From Thiothrix lacustris DSM 21227 (GTDB lineage Bacteria > Pseudomonadota > Gammaproteobacteria > Thiotrichales > Thiotrichaceae): 64,000 bases of DNA. The position numbers and the translations under genes are program-made. Position 1 is the stretch's first letter; each line of letters starts with the position of its first letter. The stretch is taken from the NCBI RefSeq assembly GCF_000621325.1, contig NZ_JHYQ01000001.1:238956-302955 (forward strand), written 5' to 3'. The notes below the pieces were generated by a model. It ran no database searches. It saw only the letters and a list, made by a program, of their open reading frames with translations, and was not told the origin of the DNA. Of the stretch, positions 56,481-64,000 are shown one piece after another.

Positions 56481-58439
56481 TTAATCCTCTTCGTCATCGG
56501 TCAATATAATGCGGTGTACCCGCTGTTGACCGTGTGCCGGGATATATTCCCGCCCGTCCTTAATGGGTGGCTGCACCATGCCTGCATCCACAAGAGCAGT
56601 GAGTATCTGTTTTTTGCTGTACCCTTTTGCCAGTTCGGTCAATTGGCTTGGGAACACTAGATAAATCGCTTGTTCGCCGTCTTCGTAGGCTGGACGCACC
56701 CCGCCGACGCAATTATGTACACGCTGCAATTCTTCTTTCGGTACTTCAAAGGCCATGTTTTGGAAACGTGACATATTGCCCATCAGAAACCGCCGTACCG
56801 CCGCTACGATCTGTCGTTGTTCGCGGCTAGAGTCATCACCTCCGAATGCTTTTAGCCAATCTGCGAATATACGTTTTGCCGCTGCGGTAGCGTCGCCCTG
56901 CTTCCATCCGGTCAAGCCGTACTCTGTCGCTAGTTCGCCAGCAAGACCGATAAGCGCAAATCTATACAGCACTTCGCGGGTTTGGGGATTAAACGCGCCG
57001 CCCACAATTTCAGATGCAATGGTTTCGAGCATTGCCGGAACACGGGTATTTAGTTCCTCACGATTCACCACAAGCTTGGTTAACCACTCTTGCCCCACAA
57101 GTCCATAATGGTTTTCGATCCCTGACCCGATGGCGCTATTGAATGCGTTTAAATCAGGGTAATCATGGATCGTGTCATGGATTTTATAACCCTTGCCCGC
57201 ATCCGCCGGAATATCGGCTTGACGAACTTCAATACCTGCCGGTGGTGTCCCGCCACCATCTTTAATGTAGTCAGCCGCCGACAATTCGCCACTTGATGCC
57301 CACAATAGCCGCCACTCCAATGTATTGCGCAAATCAACGCCCTTGTTTAGCCTAGCTTTGCCATTGCCGTCTGATAGCATGTAAATAATGCGGTCTACTT
57401 CTTTCGCTGCTGCGCGTTTCTGTTCATCAAGAAATAGCCAGCCGTCATTATGCCGTGCTGCTATCCCTTCGATCCCGCCCGCCGTGCCGTGCCATGTTTG
57501 TTTAACGGTGTCATGATAGCCCCACACGCTTGCTGCTGCGCGTAATGACAGTGTTTTGCCGTCCTTACTGTCGCCGGTGAATTGATAGCCACCTCTGCCA
57601 ACATTCGGGGTAAAGTCGAGCAATGGAGGTGCAAACGCGCTGCTGATTGCAAACATTAATCGGCTGTTGCCTTTCGCAAGGCTTGCCACTTCAACGCGCC
57701 AGCCTTCGAGCGTACCTTTTATTTCCTGCTGCGCTGCTTTTTTTATCACGCCTTGATAGGTAATGTTACCCTCATCATCCCCGAAGGTTTTAGCAGGGGT
57801 CACGAATACGCGCCCGTCATACCATCCGGTTTTTTCCACGCACGTTATGCGCCGCTCAGAATCGCACATTTGCAAGTAGTCGACTGCGTACATATTCGCA
57901 CCACCAGCCACAACAAGCCCACGATCAAGCAAAGCGCCCATGACTTCGTTACCGTCGCCGCTCATTAACCGCATCGGCATAGCCCACGTATGGGTAATGC
58001 CGTCGCCGTCCTGCCATTGCAGCAACTTACCCCACCCGCTTTGTTCCGTGTTGCGGGTACGCCCTAGCACGTCGATTGCGGTACATACCTTATAATCGCC
58101 CTTCTCTGTCGAGCGATAAAGCCAGCCGTCCTTAATGTAATAGACACCCCGACCGCCTTGCACCATGTCATCCATTGGCTTAGTCATATCGCGCTTAATC
58201 TGCTTTTCCGCTGCCGTCAAAGCGTTGGTAATTAAGCGTTTGCCTCCGAGATTGTGACCATTGTCTATCAGTGCTTTGATGATGGATTCCCGCTGAATGG
58301 GGTCAATTGTGCCATCGACTACCAGCAAGGCGACTGTGTGTAAAAAATCCTGATAGGTTGTCAGCGTTACGGCTTTCGCCTGAGTGGTGAGTTCATCCAG
58401 CAGCTCAATTACTGGGTTTGTTTGCGCTGTAGCAGTCAT
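56481..58439 (-). CDS. DUF927-type P-loop replication helicase
   Basis: This 652-residue protein has a DUF927 ATPase core: after TGWYDGRVFVTP and SRLMFAISSAFAPPLLDF come the Walker A motif TGDSKDGKTLSLRAA and the Walker B motif GWLFLDEQK. Such proteins are replicative helicases of plasmids, satellites and prophages, often fused or paired with primases. Here the primase gene overlaps its start by four bases. A C-terminal winged-helix-like region (GYSKKQILTALVDAGMV) may bind origin DNA. It is the last gene of the element operon. Confidence 0.85.
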   Translation of the reverse strand: MTATAQTNPVIELLDELTTQAKAVTLTTYQDFLHTVALLVVDGTIDPIQRESIIKALIDNGHNLGGKRLITNALTAAEKQIKRDMTKPMDDMVQGGRGVYYIKDGWLYRSTEKGDYKVCTAIDVLGRTRNTEQSGWGKLLQWQDGDGITHTWAMPMRLMSGDGNEVMGALLDRGLVVAGGANMYAVDYLQMCDSERRITCVEKTGWYDGRVFVTPAKTFGDDEGNITYQGVIKKAAQQEIKGTLEGWRVEVASLAKGNSRLMFAISSAFAPPLLDFTPNVGRGGYQFTGDSKDGKTLSLRAAASVWGYHDTVKQTWHGTAGGIEGIAARHNDGWLFLDEQKRAAAKEVDRIIYMLSDGNGKARLNKGVDLRNTLEWRLLWASSGELSAADYIKDGGGTPPAGIEVRQADIPADAGKGYKIHDTIHDYPDLNAFNSAIGSGIENHYGLVGQEWLTKLVVNREELNTRVPAMLETIASEIVGGAFNPQTREVLYRFALIGLAGELATEYGLTGWKQGDATAAAKRIFADWLKAFGGDDSSREQRQIVAAVRRFLMGNMSRFQNMAFEVPKEELQRVHNCVGGVRPAYEDGEQAIYLVFPSQLTELAKGYSKKQILTALVDAGMVQPPIKDGREYIPAHGQQRVHRIILTDDEED

Positions 58440-59482
58440 GCCGCCACCCCCTTAATTTTGTCGAGTGCGGCTTGCGCCTTGGTGTTGGTGCGGTTTTGAC
58501 GGTAAGCGTTGCGATTGTATGAGTGCAGACTTTCGCCGCTGGATGTGGTCAGTAACTTAGCCGCCGCTTGGATAGCTGCCCATTCGTCGCCGCCGTGATC
58601 CAGAATGCAAAACAGGTCAAACGCATCATGCGCCAATCCGTCCGCTATCGGGTCGTTGGTATGGTGGCTGAATGCCCTATCCCGCCCATCATCACCTTGC
58701 AGGATGACCACGCCAGCCATACCGCTGGATGATGCAGGGGCAACAAACTTGCTACCTGTCGCCCGGTATCCATGCGTTTTCAGGATCGACCGCACGTCAT
58801 GCGAATTATTGAACTCATCAATCGGGGATACCTGCCCTACTACCAGCCGCCCCGCTGCTTTGCGGTTGCGTTGGGTTTCAGCACGAAGGCAAGTAGTAGC
58901 GGCTAATTCTTCGCGTTGGCGTTGCGCCCGTTTGTCTGCCAGATATGCCGCGTTTGCAGCGTCCTTTAACGCCACGTCGACAAACTCACCTTTCAGGTGC
59001 AGGAATACATAGGAGGTGTCAGGGTTGCGCCCATAGAAAAAGGTTTGCTTTGGGGTATAGCTCTCACGCGCTGCGATATTGCCTAATACGCCATCCAATG
59101 CCGACACAAGGTAGGTGCGTAACTCAGCAGGCAGTGTGCGGCTTGTGGGTGCGAATACACGCCATTTAGGGCAATCCATGCGGCTTGTGTAGGTCGAGCA
59201 AATCACGCATTCAATACCTGCTTGACGCAACAATTTAGCCGCGCTGTGTGCAGTGACATTGCCCGCGTCATAGTCGATTTCAACGCCGCCGATAGCGGTT
59301 AAGCTGCTACCCTGCCCACGGCTTGAATTATCGAATGTGCCTAGCTTTATGAGTGGTTGCGCGGCCTTGCTTTGGTACGCTGGCACGTCTTGCAGCATTC
59401 GGCATAAATCCGCCCATGATGTGGTGTTTTTTGTGCCTTGCGGGTTATGCAGGCTCTCAAATATGGTATAATCAATCTTCAT
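58436..59482 (-). CDS. PrimPol-like (AEP) replication protein
   Basis: The 348-residue protein resembles archaeo-eukaryotic primases of mobile elements: GGVEIDYDAG offers the metal-binding acidic pair, CPKWRVFAPTSR the conserved basic segment and KQTFFYGRNPD a third motif. The C-terminal part (HDVRSILKTHGYRATGSKFV) resembles primase-linked DNA-binding regions. It overlaps the DUF927 helicase start (ATGA), indicating a primase-helicase unit. The primase call rests on motif pattern only. Confidence 0.65.
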   Translation of the reverse strand: MKIDYTIFESLHNPQGTKNTTSWADLCRMLQDVPAYQSKAAQPLIKLGTFDNSSRGQGSSLTAIGGVEIDYDAGNVTAHSAAKLLRQAGIECVICSTYTSRMDCPKWRVFAPTSRTLPAELRTYLVSALDGVLGNIAARESYTPKQTFFYGRNPDTSYVFLHLKGEFVDVALKDAANAAYLADKRAQRQREELAATTCLRAETQRNRKAAGRLVVGQVSPIDEFNNSHDVRSILKTHGYRATGSKFVAPASSSGMAGVVILQGDDGRDRAFSHHTNDPIADGLAHDAFDLFCILDHGGDEWAAIQAAAKLLTTSSGESLHSYNRNAYRQNRTNTKAQAALDKIKGVAA

Positions 59483-59533
59483 TTAAAATCCTTTTTTGCC
59501 CGTCTTGGCCTGCCAGCCTGCGGGCATTTTCGT

Positions 59534-59752
59534 TTATGCAGCCTGACGCGAGACAATCCACGCATCAATTAACGACTCATACCAGCCAACGGTTGCCATT
59601 GTGAGCTTTACCGCTGCCGGAAAGTCGCTATTAGTGTCTGCTGCCAGTCGGTAAATACTGGATTTGCTTAATCCGGTTTTTTGCATTACGTCACGTAAGC
59701 GGATAATCCGCTCTGACTGCTGGGGTTGGGGTGTTTTTGGTTTGCCTTGCAT
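59534..59752 (-). CDS. AlpA-family MerR-like regulator
   Basis: The 72-residue protein has the AlpA-type helix-turn-helix RLRDVMQKTGLSKSSIYRLA followed by the wing-like FPAAVKL and WYESLIDAWI. AlpA proteins activate excision or replication genes in prophages and phage satellites. ATG 59752 gives the normal length; the longer frame is unlikely. It sits just upstream of the primase gene. Confidence 0.85.
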   Translation of the reverse strand: MQGKPKTPQPQQSERIIRLRDVMQKTGLSKSSIYRLAADTNSDFPAAVKLTMATVGWYESLIDAWIVSRQAA

Positions 59753-59903
59753 GTCGTTATCTCGCTTGTTGCTAATTGCCCCATGATTGCTATGTGGGCG
59801 CACAGGTTCATTAACAGATTGGTTTTTTATGGGGTTTTCCGTGCCATCTGTTCCTTGTGTCCCAGAATACTAATCCCCATCCCGACAATATTGCAACCTA
59901 CTG

Positions 59904-59983
59904 ATATTTCTCGTTATTTCTCGTTATTTCTTCTTATTTGTCCTTATGTTCTCTTATTTCTCCTTATTTGCTCTTATTGCTCC
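59904..59983. repeat. Eight 10-base tandem repeats (TTATTTCTCN)
   Basis: Eight consecutive units of exactly ten bases (consensus TTATTTCTCC; variants TTATTTGTCC, TTATGTTCTC, TTATTTGCTC) form an AT-rich tract in the 322-base gap between alpA and the ftsK-like gene. One unit per helical turn puts all copies on one DNA face. This could be an operator array for AlpA, an iteron or melting region of an origin, or a bending element. Confidence 0.8.
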
Positions 59984-60074
59984 ATAAACTGCCGATATGT
60001 CAGGTTATTCGATCAATACTTTTTTTAGATCGTTATCGAACAATCATTAGTTTTAACGACAAACAAACAAAGGT

Positions 60075-61295
60075 CTAAGCCATAAACCGCTGAATATCAG
60101 CCTCTTCAACCATTGCGCCGTGCATCCGCTGGGGTTGTGTACCAATCATCTTTAACAGGCAATCGCCATTACTCAGTAGCTTTTCACATCCGGTTTCACC
60201 TAATACCACTCTCGATTCATAATCCTTTGCCACGGTCAAACCTGCACGGCTTGGAATATTCATACGCAACAGGTCGGGCAATACAGTGGAACTAGGGTAT
60301 TGAGTGCCGAGAACCAGATGGATTCGAGCGGAACGGCCTTTTTGAGCAATGCGGGCAAGTGCTGCAACAATGGTTTGCTCTTTATCGTCCTGCATGACTA
60401 AATCCGCCAATTCATCAATTACCAGCACAATGGAATAAGGCTTGTCGGCTTCTTTGAAACGCCTATCCATTTCGCCCGCAAGCCATTTGACCTGATGCGC
60501 AATGCCGCTTACTTCGGTTTCAATCGCTGTTACTTCGGAATGCTTCAAAAGGTGCTTAGAATTGCCGTAGAAAGGCGCTAAATCTTCGCCCTTGCCGTCG
60601 CCAATCATTAGGCGAAAATCTGCCCCTGACTGCATCAGGGAGAGAATAAGCGCATTCATCCACACGGATTTACCTTGCCCGGTTGTGCCACCGACGATTA
60701 AATGAGGTGCTTTCTCTAAATCGAAAATCACGGGATTGCCGATAACATCCACGCCAGTCATGCAGGGCAGAGTACCAGCACGGCTAACCCATTCAGGTGA
60801 TTGCAGCAACTCGCTGAATATTACGGTTTGACGGTCTTCACGCGGTACGTCAACAGAGATAAGCCCACGCCCTGCATTCGCCCCAATGGTGACGGATTCC
60901 ACGCCTAAATCCCGCGCAATATCATCCTCTGGTAATTTCCCCAACTTCGTACCACGCGGAATGCTCACCAGATGACGGGTGAGAACGTGACCATTCAGCG
61001 ATTGATACAGACGCGCATCAGGTAGCCCATAGCTTGCCAGTGTGTCGGTAATCTCGCTGGTTGCCGCTGCATGTTCGCGGGTATCAACTGCATCAAGGTC
61101 GCTACCTAATAAGCAATTGTCACGCTTCCACGCGGTTATAGATTGCCGCGCTACCCATGCCAGCCCTAACGCGCTAACGCCAGCCACAAAGCTACCTGTA
61201 GCCAAAGTTGGCACGGTTAGCAGGGTTGCGGCTGTCACTGTCTGCAAATTGGTTTCGGGGTAAAATTGATCTAAGTCAAACGTTCCGATTCTCAT
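60075..61295 (-). CDS. FtsK/SpoIIIE-like DNA translocase
   Basis: This 406-residue protein has a short N-terminal membrane segment (residues about 22-48) and a motor region with Walker A GGTTGQGKSVWMNALIL (203-210 core), Walker B VLVIDELADLVM (about 290-301), AQKGRSARIHLVLGTQYPS and NIPSRAGLTVAKDYESRVVL, all close to FtsK. The long linker and the DNA-orienting gamma domain are missing. It should pump double-stranded DNA at the membrane. It is three bases downstream of a membrane-protein gene in the element operon. Confidence 0.9.
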   Translation of the reverse strand: MRIGTFDLDQFYPETNLQTVTAATLLTVPTLATGSFVAGVSALGLAWVARQSITAWKRDNCLLGSDLDAVDTREHAAATSEITDTLASYGLPDARLYQSLNGHVLTRHLVSIPRGTKLGKLPEDDIARDLGVESVTIGANAGRGLISVDVPREDRQTVIFSELLQSPEWVSRAGTLPCMTGVDVIGNPVIFDLEKAPHLIVGGTTGQGKSVWMNALILSLMQSGADFRLMIGDGKGEDLAPFYGNSKHLLKHSEVTAIETEVSGIAHQVKWLAGEMDRRFKEADKPYSIVLVIDELADLVMQDDKEQTIVAALARIAQKGRSARIHLVLGTQYPSSTVLPDLLRMNIPSRAGLTVAKDYESRVVLGETGCEKLLSNGDCLLKMIGTQPQRMHGAMVEEADIQRFMA

Positions 61296-61298
61296 GGT

Positions 61299-62075
61299 TT
61301 ATTCTCCTTCCAGAATACGCGGGTCGAGTGTGGGTGAGCCGTTTACATTGGCAATCAATGGGGTTAAGGCTTGTTGCTGGGGTTCTGAGGTCATCACCGC
61401 TGCACCAATGCCAACGGCAAGCAGGGCGATTAGTACCGCCGCCGCTGGGTTTGCTTTGACCTTATCCCCAATGGTTTCAGGTTGTGCAGGTAGGCTTGCT
61501 GTGAGCTTGTCAGCCTCTTGTGCAGCGTTTACGGTACGCATTAACGCCTCTTTGCGACGCTGGGCGAATGCTTCGGCTTTCCGTGCGGTGTCGAGCTTGC
61601 ACTTTTCAGCGAAGGCGCGTTCTGATTCCGCTTTTGCTGCCAGCTTTTCGGGTGTTGCTGCAAAGCTGGATAGAACCGTATCCAGCAAACCCGGCTTGTG
61701 TCCGATCTTGTCGTATGCCTGCCAGTAGCTTGACCGTTCACCAGCCCTGACAATCACGCCCAACTCTGTCAGCAATGGCACGATCTTTTCTTCGAGGAAC
61801 TTCCGAGATACTTTTTCAGTAGCAGACTGTTCGCACAAGCCACGCATCGAGATAGCCGCGCTAGTGTCGTAATGGGAAATCAAGGCTTTCATCCCTTCCA
61901 CATACTGCACTTTGTCGCCCCCATTGGTTTTGATGGTATGGCGAATGGTAGCGCGTGAATCATCACGTTTAATCAGGCTTACAATTGCGCTGATACCTTT
62001 CTGATTAAGTAATTCGTCTTTGTCTAGTGATTCCAGTAAATTAACTGTCATCTGGTTTAGTGTTTCACTGTTCAT
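61299..62075 (-). CDS. Element-encoded protein with C-terminal membrane helix
   Basis: The 258-residue protein has a soluble N-terminal region (TVNLLESLDKDELLNQKG), a likely helical middle rich in Ala, Lys and Glu (about 160-195), and one hydrophobic helix near the C-terminus (AAAVLIALLAVGIGAAVM). I recognise no family. Tight linkage to the translocase gene suggests it is a partner of the membrane pump. Confidence 0.7.
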   Translation of the reverse strand: MNSETLNQMTVNLLESLDKDELLNQKGISAIVSLIKRDDSRATIRHTIKTNGGDKVQYVEGMKALISHYDTSAAISMRGLCEQSATEKVSRKFLEEKIVPLLTELGVIVRAGERSSYWQAYDKIGHKPGLLDTVLSSFAATPEKLAAKAESERAFAEKCKLDTARKAEAFAQRRKEALMRTVNAAQEADKLTASLPAQPETIGDKVKANPAAAVLIALLAVGIGAAVMTSEPQQQALTPLIANVNGSPTLDPRILEGE

Positions 62076-62155
62076 TTTTTAACCTTTTTTGCCGTGCGTT
62101 AACGGTGCGGTAGCGGTGCGGTAGAAAATCACGGGAAATGCCGCGTGTTCGCCCT

Positions 62156-63037
62156 TCAATTCTTCACTTCTAGCCACTTCAGCCATGAAGGTACTTGTCT
62201 GGTATTTTCCGCGCATAAATTCGAGCGTTTGTTAATGGATGCTTCACCCATCGCGGCATAGTCGCTTGTGTTCGTTCCGTTCGCGTCGTGGGAGTCCTTC
62301 CCTCTTGCGTACCAAGAAATTGCCGCTGTCAGCCCTTTCAGATGCGCCGCTGCTGCGAACCCTGCGATTTTCTCTTGTTGGGATTCGAGCAACACGCGGG
62401 ATTTAAAGCCGTCGGCAATATTGGTATTAGCCAGCACGGAAACGGCACGGTCTTGTAGCAAGTTGTCATGCAGAAACGCCGGTTTGCCGCCGCGCAATTG
62501 CCAGTTATTCGGGTTGTTCAGGAATGCTGTTTGGTCTGTTCCGCGCTTAACATGCCGTGGTGCATCATCAAAAGCGGATTGCTTCACTAAGCCGACGATT
62601 GCCAAGGCTTCAGCACCGAATGCGTAACCTGCAAAATAGCCGTACTGGTTGCCTGTGTGCTGGTAGTTGCCGCTGGATTCACGCGCCAGCAATGCAGAAC
62701 GCCACCGGCATGATTGCAGGGGCGACAAGCCAACAAGCGTTAATGTGCCACTGGGTAGCGTATAGGAGCGGTCAACATTGCCGGTATAGTCTGCGAATGC
62801 TTGCCCGATGCTGTAAAACTTGTTTTGTGCCACGTCTACACGCGGCTCGATTGCGTCTTTGATTTCAGTTGGCAGTTGCGGGTAGGCAACATAGCCAAGG
62901 CTAACCACTGCCACGCCAGCAATTGCCGCAAAAAACCAAGGCATTTCCGGCATGGTTTGGCGGTAGGTCTTGCGGGTGAGCTTTTCGATACGGTCAAGAC
63001 GTGCATCAATGCGGTTAAAAGCTGCTTCGTTGTCCAT
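62156..63037 (-). CDS. Membrane-anchored lysozyme/transglycosylase-like protein
   Basis: The 293-residue protein has a charged N-terminus, one membrane helix (residues about 33-52) and an outer domain with LLARESSGNYQHTGNQYGYF, where Glu 120 fits the catalytic glutamate of lysozyme-like folds, followed by GYAFGAEAL. It probably cuts glycan strands. It ends 80 bases before the next gene and starts three bases after the M23 peptidase stop. Confidence 0.6.
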   Translation of the reverse strand: MDNEAAFNRIDARLDRIEKLTRKTYRQTMPEMPWFFAAIAGVAVVSLGYVAYPQLPTEIKDAIEPRVDVAQNKFYSIGQAFADYTGNVDRSYTLPSGTLTLVGLSPLQSCRWRSALLARESSGNYQHTGNQYGYFAGYAFGAEALAIVGLVKQSAFDDAPRHVKRGTDQTAFLNNPNNWQLRGGKPAFLHDNLLQDRAVSVLANTNIADGFKSRVLLESQQEKIAGFAAAAHLKGLTAAISWYARGKDSHDANGTNTSDYAAMGEASINKRSNLCAENTRQVPSWLKWLEVKN

Positions 63038-63040
63038 TTT

Positions 63041-63601
63041 TCATAATCCTTTGAGAGTGGCCGGGTCGACGAATTGCCCGTGTTGTTTTATGCCTAAATG
63101 CAGGTGTGGTGCAGTCGAGCGCCCGGTATTGCCACACGCGCCGATAACATCGCCCGCTCTGACTTGCGTACCGGGTTTGCTTTCGGTGGCTGAAAGGTGT
63201 GCATAGAGTGACTGCATACCGTCTGCATGGTCGATTGCTACCAGCAAGCCGGAATGCCCCGCCATGCCTGCAAAGTTGATAACACCATCAGCAATAGCGC
63301 CCACGGGTTGCCCAACGTTGCAGCGGTAATCCTTGCCGTTGTGCATGGCTTGCATTCCTGTTACTGGGTGTTTACGCATTCCGTAAGGGGATGTAATGAC
63401 CGCATCACCCTCTAACGGCTTGCGAATTGCGCTAGGTGATGCCCATGAAAACAGGTAAGCAACCTCTTGACGCGCTTGTTCGAGCAAGTTTGAGCCGCCA
63501 CCAAACACAAAGCCCTGATACATTGGCGGGATGATTGCCACGCCCAAGGCAATGGAAATCGACCATGTAGCAACAGGGCTAAAATAGGTGGCTAGGCTCA
63601 T
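63041..63601 (-). CDS. Membrane-anchored M23 (LytM-type) peptidase
   Basis: This 186-residue protein has one N-terminal membrane helix and an M23 zinc peptidase domain: ITSPYGMRKHPVTG, zinc ligands in MHNGKDY (H-x3-D), YAHLS and the HxH of APHLHLGI. It should cut peptidoglycan cross-links. All zinc ligands are present, so it is likely active. ATG 63601 is preferred over the frame start five codons earlier. With the next gene it forms a pair of anchored wall hydrolases. Confidence 0.9.
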   Translation of the reverse strand: MSLATYFSPVATWSISIALGVAIIPPMYQGFVFGGGSNLLEQARQEVAYLFSWASPSAIRKPLEGDAVITSPYGMRKHPVTGMQAMHNGKDYRCNVGQPVGAIADGVINFAGMAGHSGLLVAIDHADGMQSLYAHLSATESKPGTQVRAGDVIGACGNTGRSTAPHLHLGIKQHGQFVDPATLKGL

Positions 63602-63631
63602 TAGTTCGCGCTCCACACATAACGCTTGCCG

Positions 63632-63820
63632 TCACTGGCAATGAGGGTGTAGAAAAACCCGAATCTGATCATCCCATCCAGATCGGGCAGTCATTTTTTT
63701 GAACATCCCAAACGACCGGGCGTTTTTTTCAGCGTTGCCGACTTCCTGCTTCCCCATAACGCCCTGAATGCCACCTGATACGCTCAATACGGTGCATTTT
63801 TGCGTGTTTGGCAGCATCAT
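63632..63820 (-). CDS. Small element-encoded protein
   Basis: A 63-residue frame starts at ATG 63820 or the adjacent ATG 63817, just after AAGGGGGA. It reads VLSVSGGIQGVMGKQEVG then FGMFKKMTARSGWDDQIRV. I recognise no family. It lies between the transposase fragment and the M23 gene. Its upstream region was probably replaced by the insertion sequence, so it may have lost its own promoter. Confidence 0.55.
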   Translation of the reverse strand: MMLPNTQKCTVLSVSGGIQGVMGKQEVGNAEKNARSFGMFKKMTARSGWDDQIRVFLHPHCQ

Positions 63821-63828
63821 TTCCCCCT

Positions 63829-64000
63829 TCATGCGACATACCCGTAATGTGCCAGCTTTTCGAGGTTGTGCATCAGGCAAAACAGTTTCCATTGCCCGTC
63901 CACTTTGGCTTTGCTGCGCAAGGTGAAGCGGTGCAGGCGTTTGTTGCCGCGCAAGTTCCCAAACACGGGTTCGACGGTGGCGAAGCGTTGGGTGATCATG
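63829..64000 (-). mobile_element. IS1182-type transposase C-terminus, gene continues past right edge
   Basis: The minus strand is open from the right edge to a TGA at 63829-63831. It encodes QRFATVEPVFGNLRGNKRLH, then LRSKAKVDGQWKLFCLMHN and LEKLAHYGYVA, which is the C-terminal end of IS1182-like DDE transposases (VEPVFG with the last catalytic Glu). About 57 residues are visible. Terminal inverted repeats cannot be placed. Confidence 0.8.

Noticed and set aside
59904..59983. Possible CRISPR or coding repeat
   Set aside because: Units are only ten bases with no spacers, and no open frame with a start and ribosome site covers them.

Overview
The window looks like the chromosome of a gammaproteobacterium. 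The conserved blocks hemA-prfA-prmC, lolB-ispE-tRNA-Gln-prs-rplY-pth-ychF, sspA-sspB next to petABC, aceK and recG are all typical of that class. The mix of RAYT/REP repeats, Uma2 and TIR/SUMF1 proteins and type IV pilus genes suggests a filamentous Thiothrix-like sulfur oxidiser, but genus is an inference from gene content only.

Layout. (1) 1-6.3 kb, minus strand: an accessory segment with a large DEAH helicase running off the left edge and a 1120-residue partner, together resembling a type III Druantia anti-phage locus, then a small toxin-antitoxin remnant whose toxin has lost its middle. (2) 6.4-20.1 kb: housekeeping and metabolic genes (mtgA, an ABC-2 export pair, a flavoprotein, a Crp/Fnr regulator divergent from hcp and an MmoC-like reductase across an FNR/DNR-type box, monomeric isocitrate dehydrogenase, aceK, recG). 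(3) 20.1-23.2 kb: a plastic segment with a Uma2 gene and a Uma2 remnant, a RAYT transposase among six copies of a 27-bp REP-like palindrome (one inside its own coding sequence), and a TIR-TM-SUMF1 protein. (4) 23.4-35.2 kb: a conserved hypothetical, a Bcr/CflA-type exporter, then the translation, PRPP, isoprenoid and haem cluster with tRNA-Gln(TTG). (5) 35.1-45.4 kb: a minus-strand minor pilin operon pilV-pilW-pilX-pilE followed by two tandem pilY1-like genes. (6) 45.7-55.9 kb: a small orphan ORF, a SUMF1 protein, dihydroorotase, folA, sspB/sspA, petABC, a NIF3 protein, hisC and a YheT-type hydrolase. (7) 56.0-64.0 kb: a compact minus-strand mobile element: small ORF, M23 peptidase, lysozyme-like protein, membrane protein, FtsK-like translocase, AlpA regulator, primase-like protein and DUF927 helicase. 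It has repeat-rich non-coding DNA at its left end and in its middle, and an IS transposase fragment at the right edge.

How genes work together. Nitrosative or anaerobic stress: the Dnr/Fnr-like regulator probably switches on hcp and its reductase through the dyad at 10841-10854. Carbon flux: IDH and AceK sit at the isocitrate branch point. Respiration: petABC encodes the bc1 complex. Surface: the minor pilins and PilY1 proteins would form the type IV pilus tip. The least familiar system is the 56-64 kb element. It combines replication functions with a membrane-anchored DNA pump and two membrane-anchored peptidoglycan hydrolases, but no relaxase, integrase or capsid gene is visible, so its mode of transmission is open.
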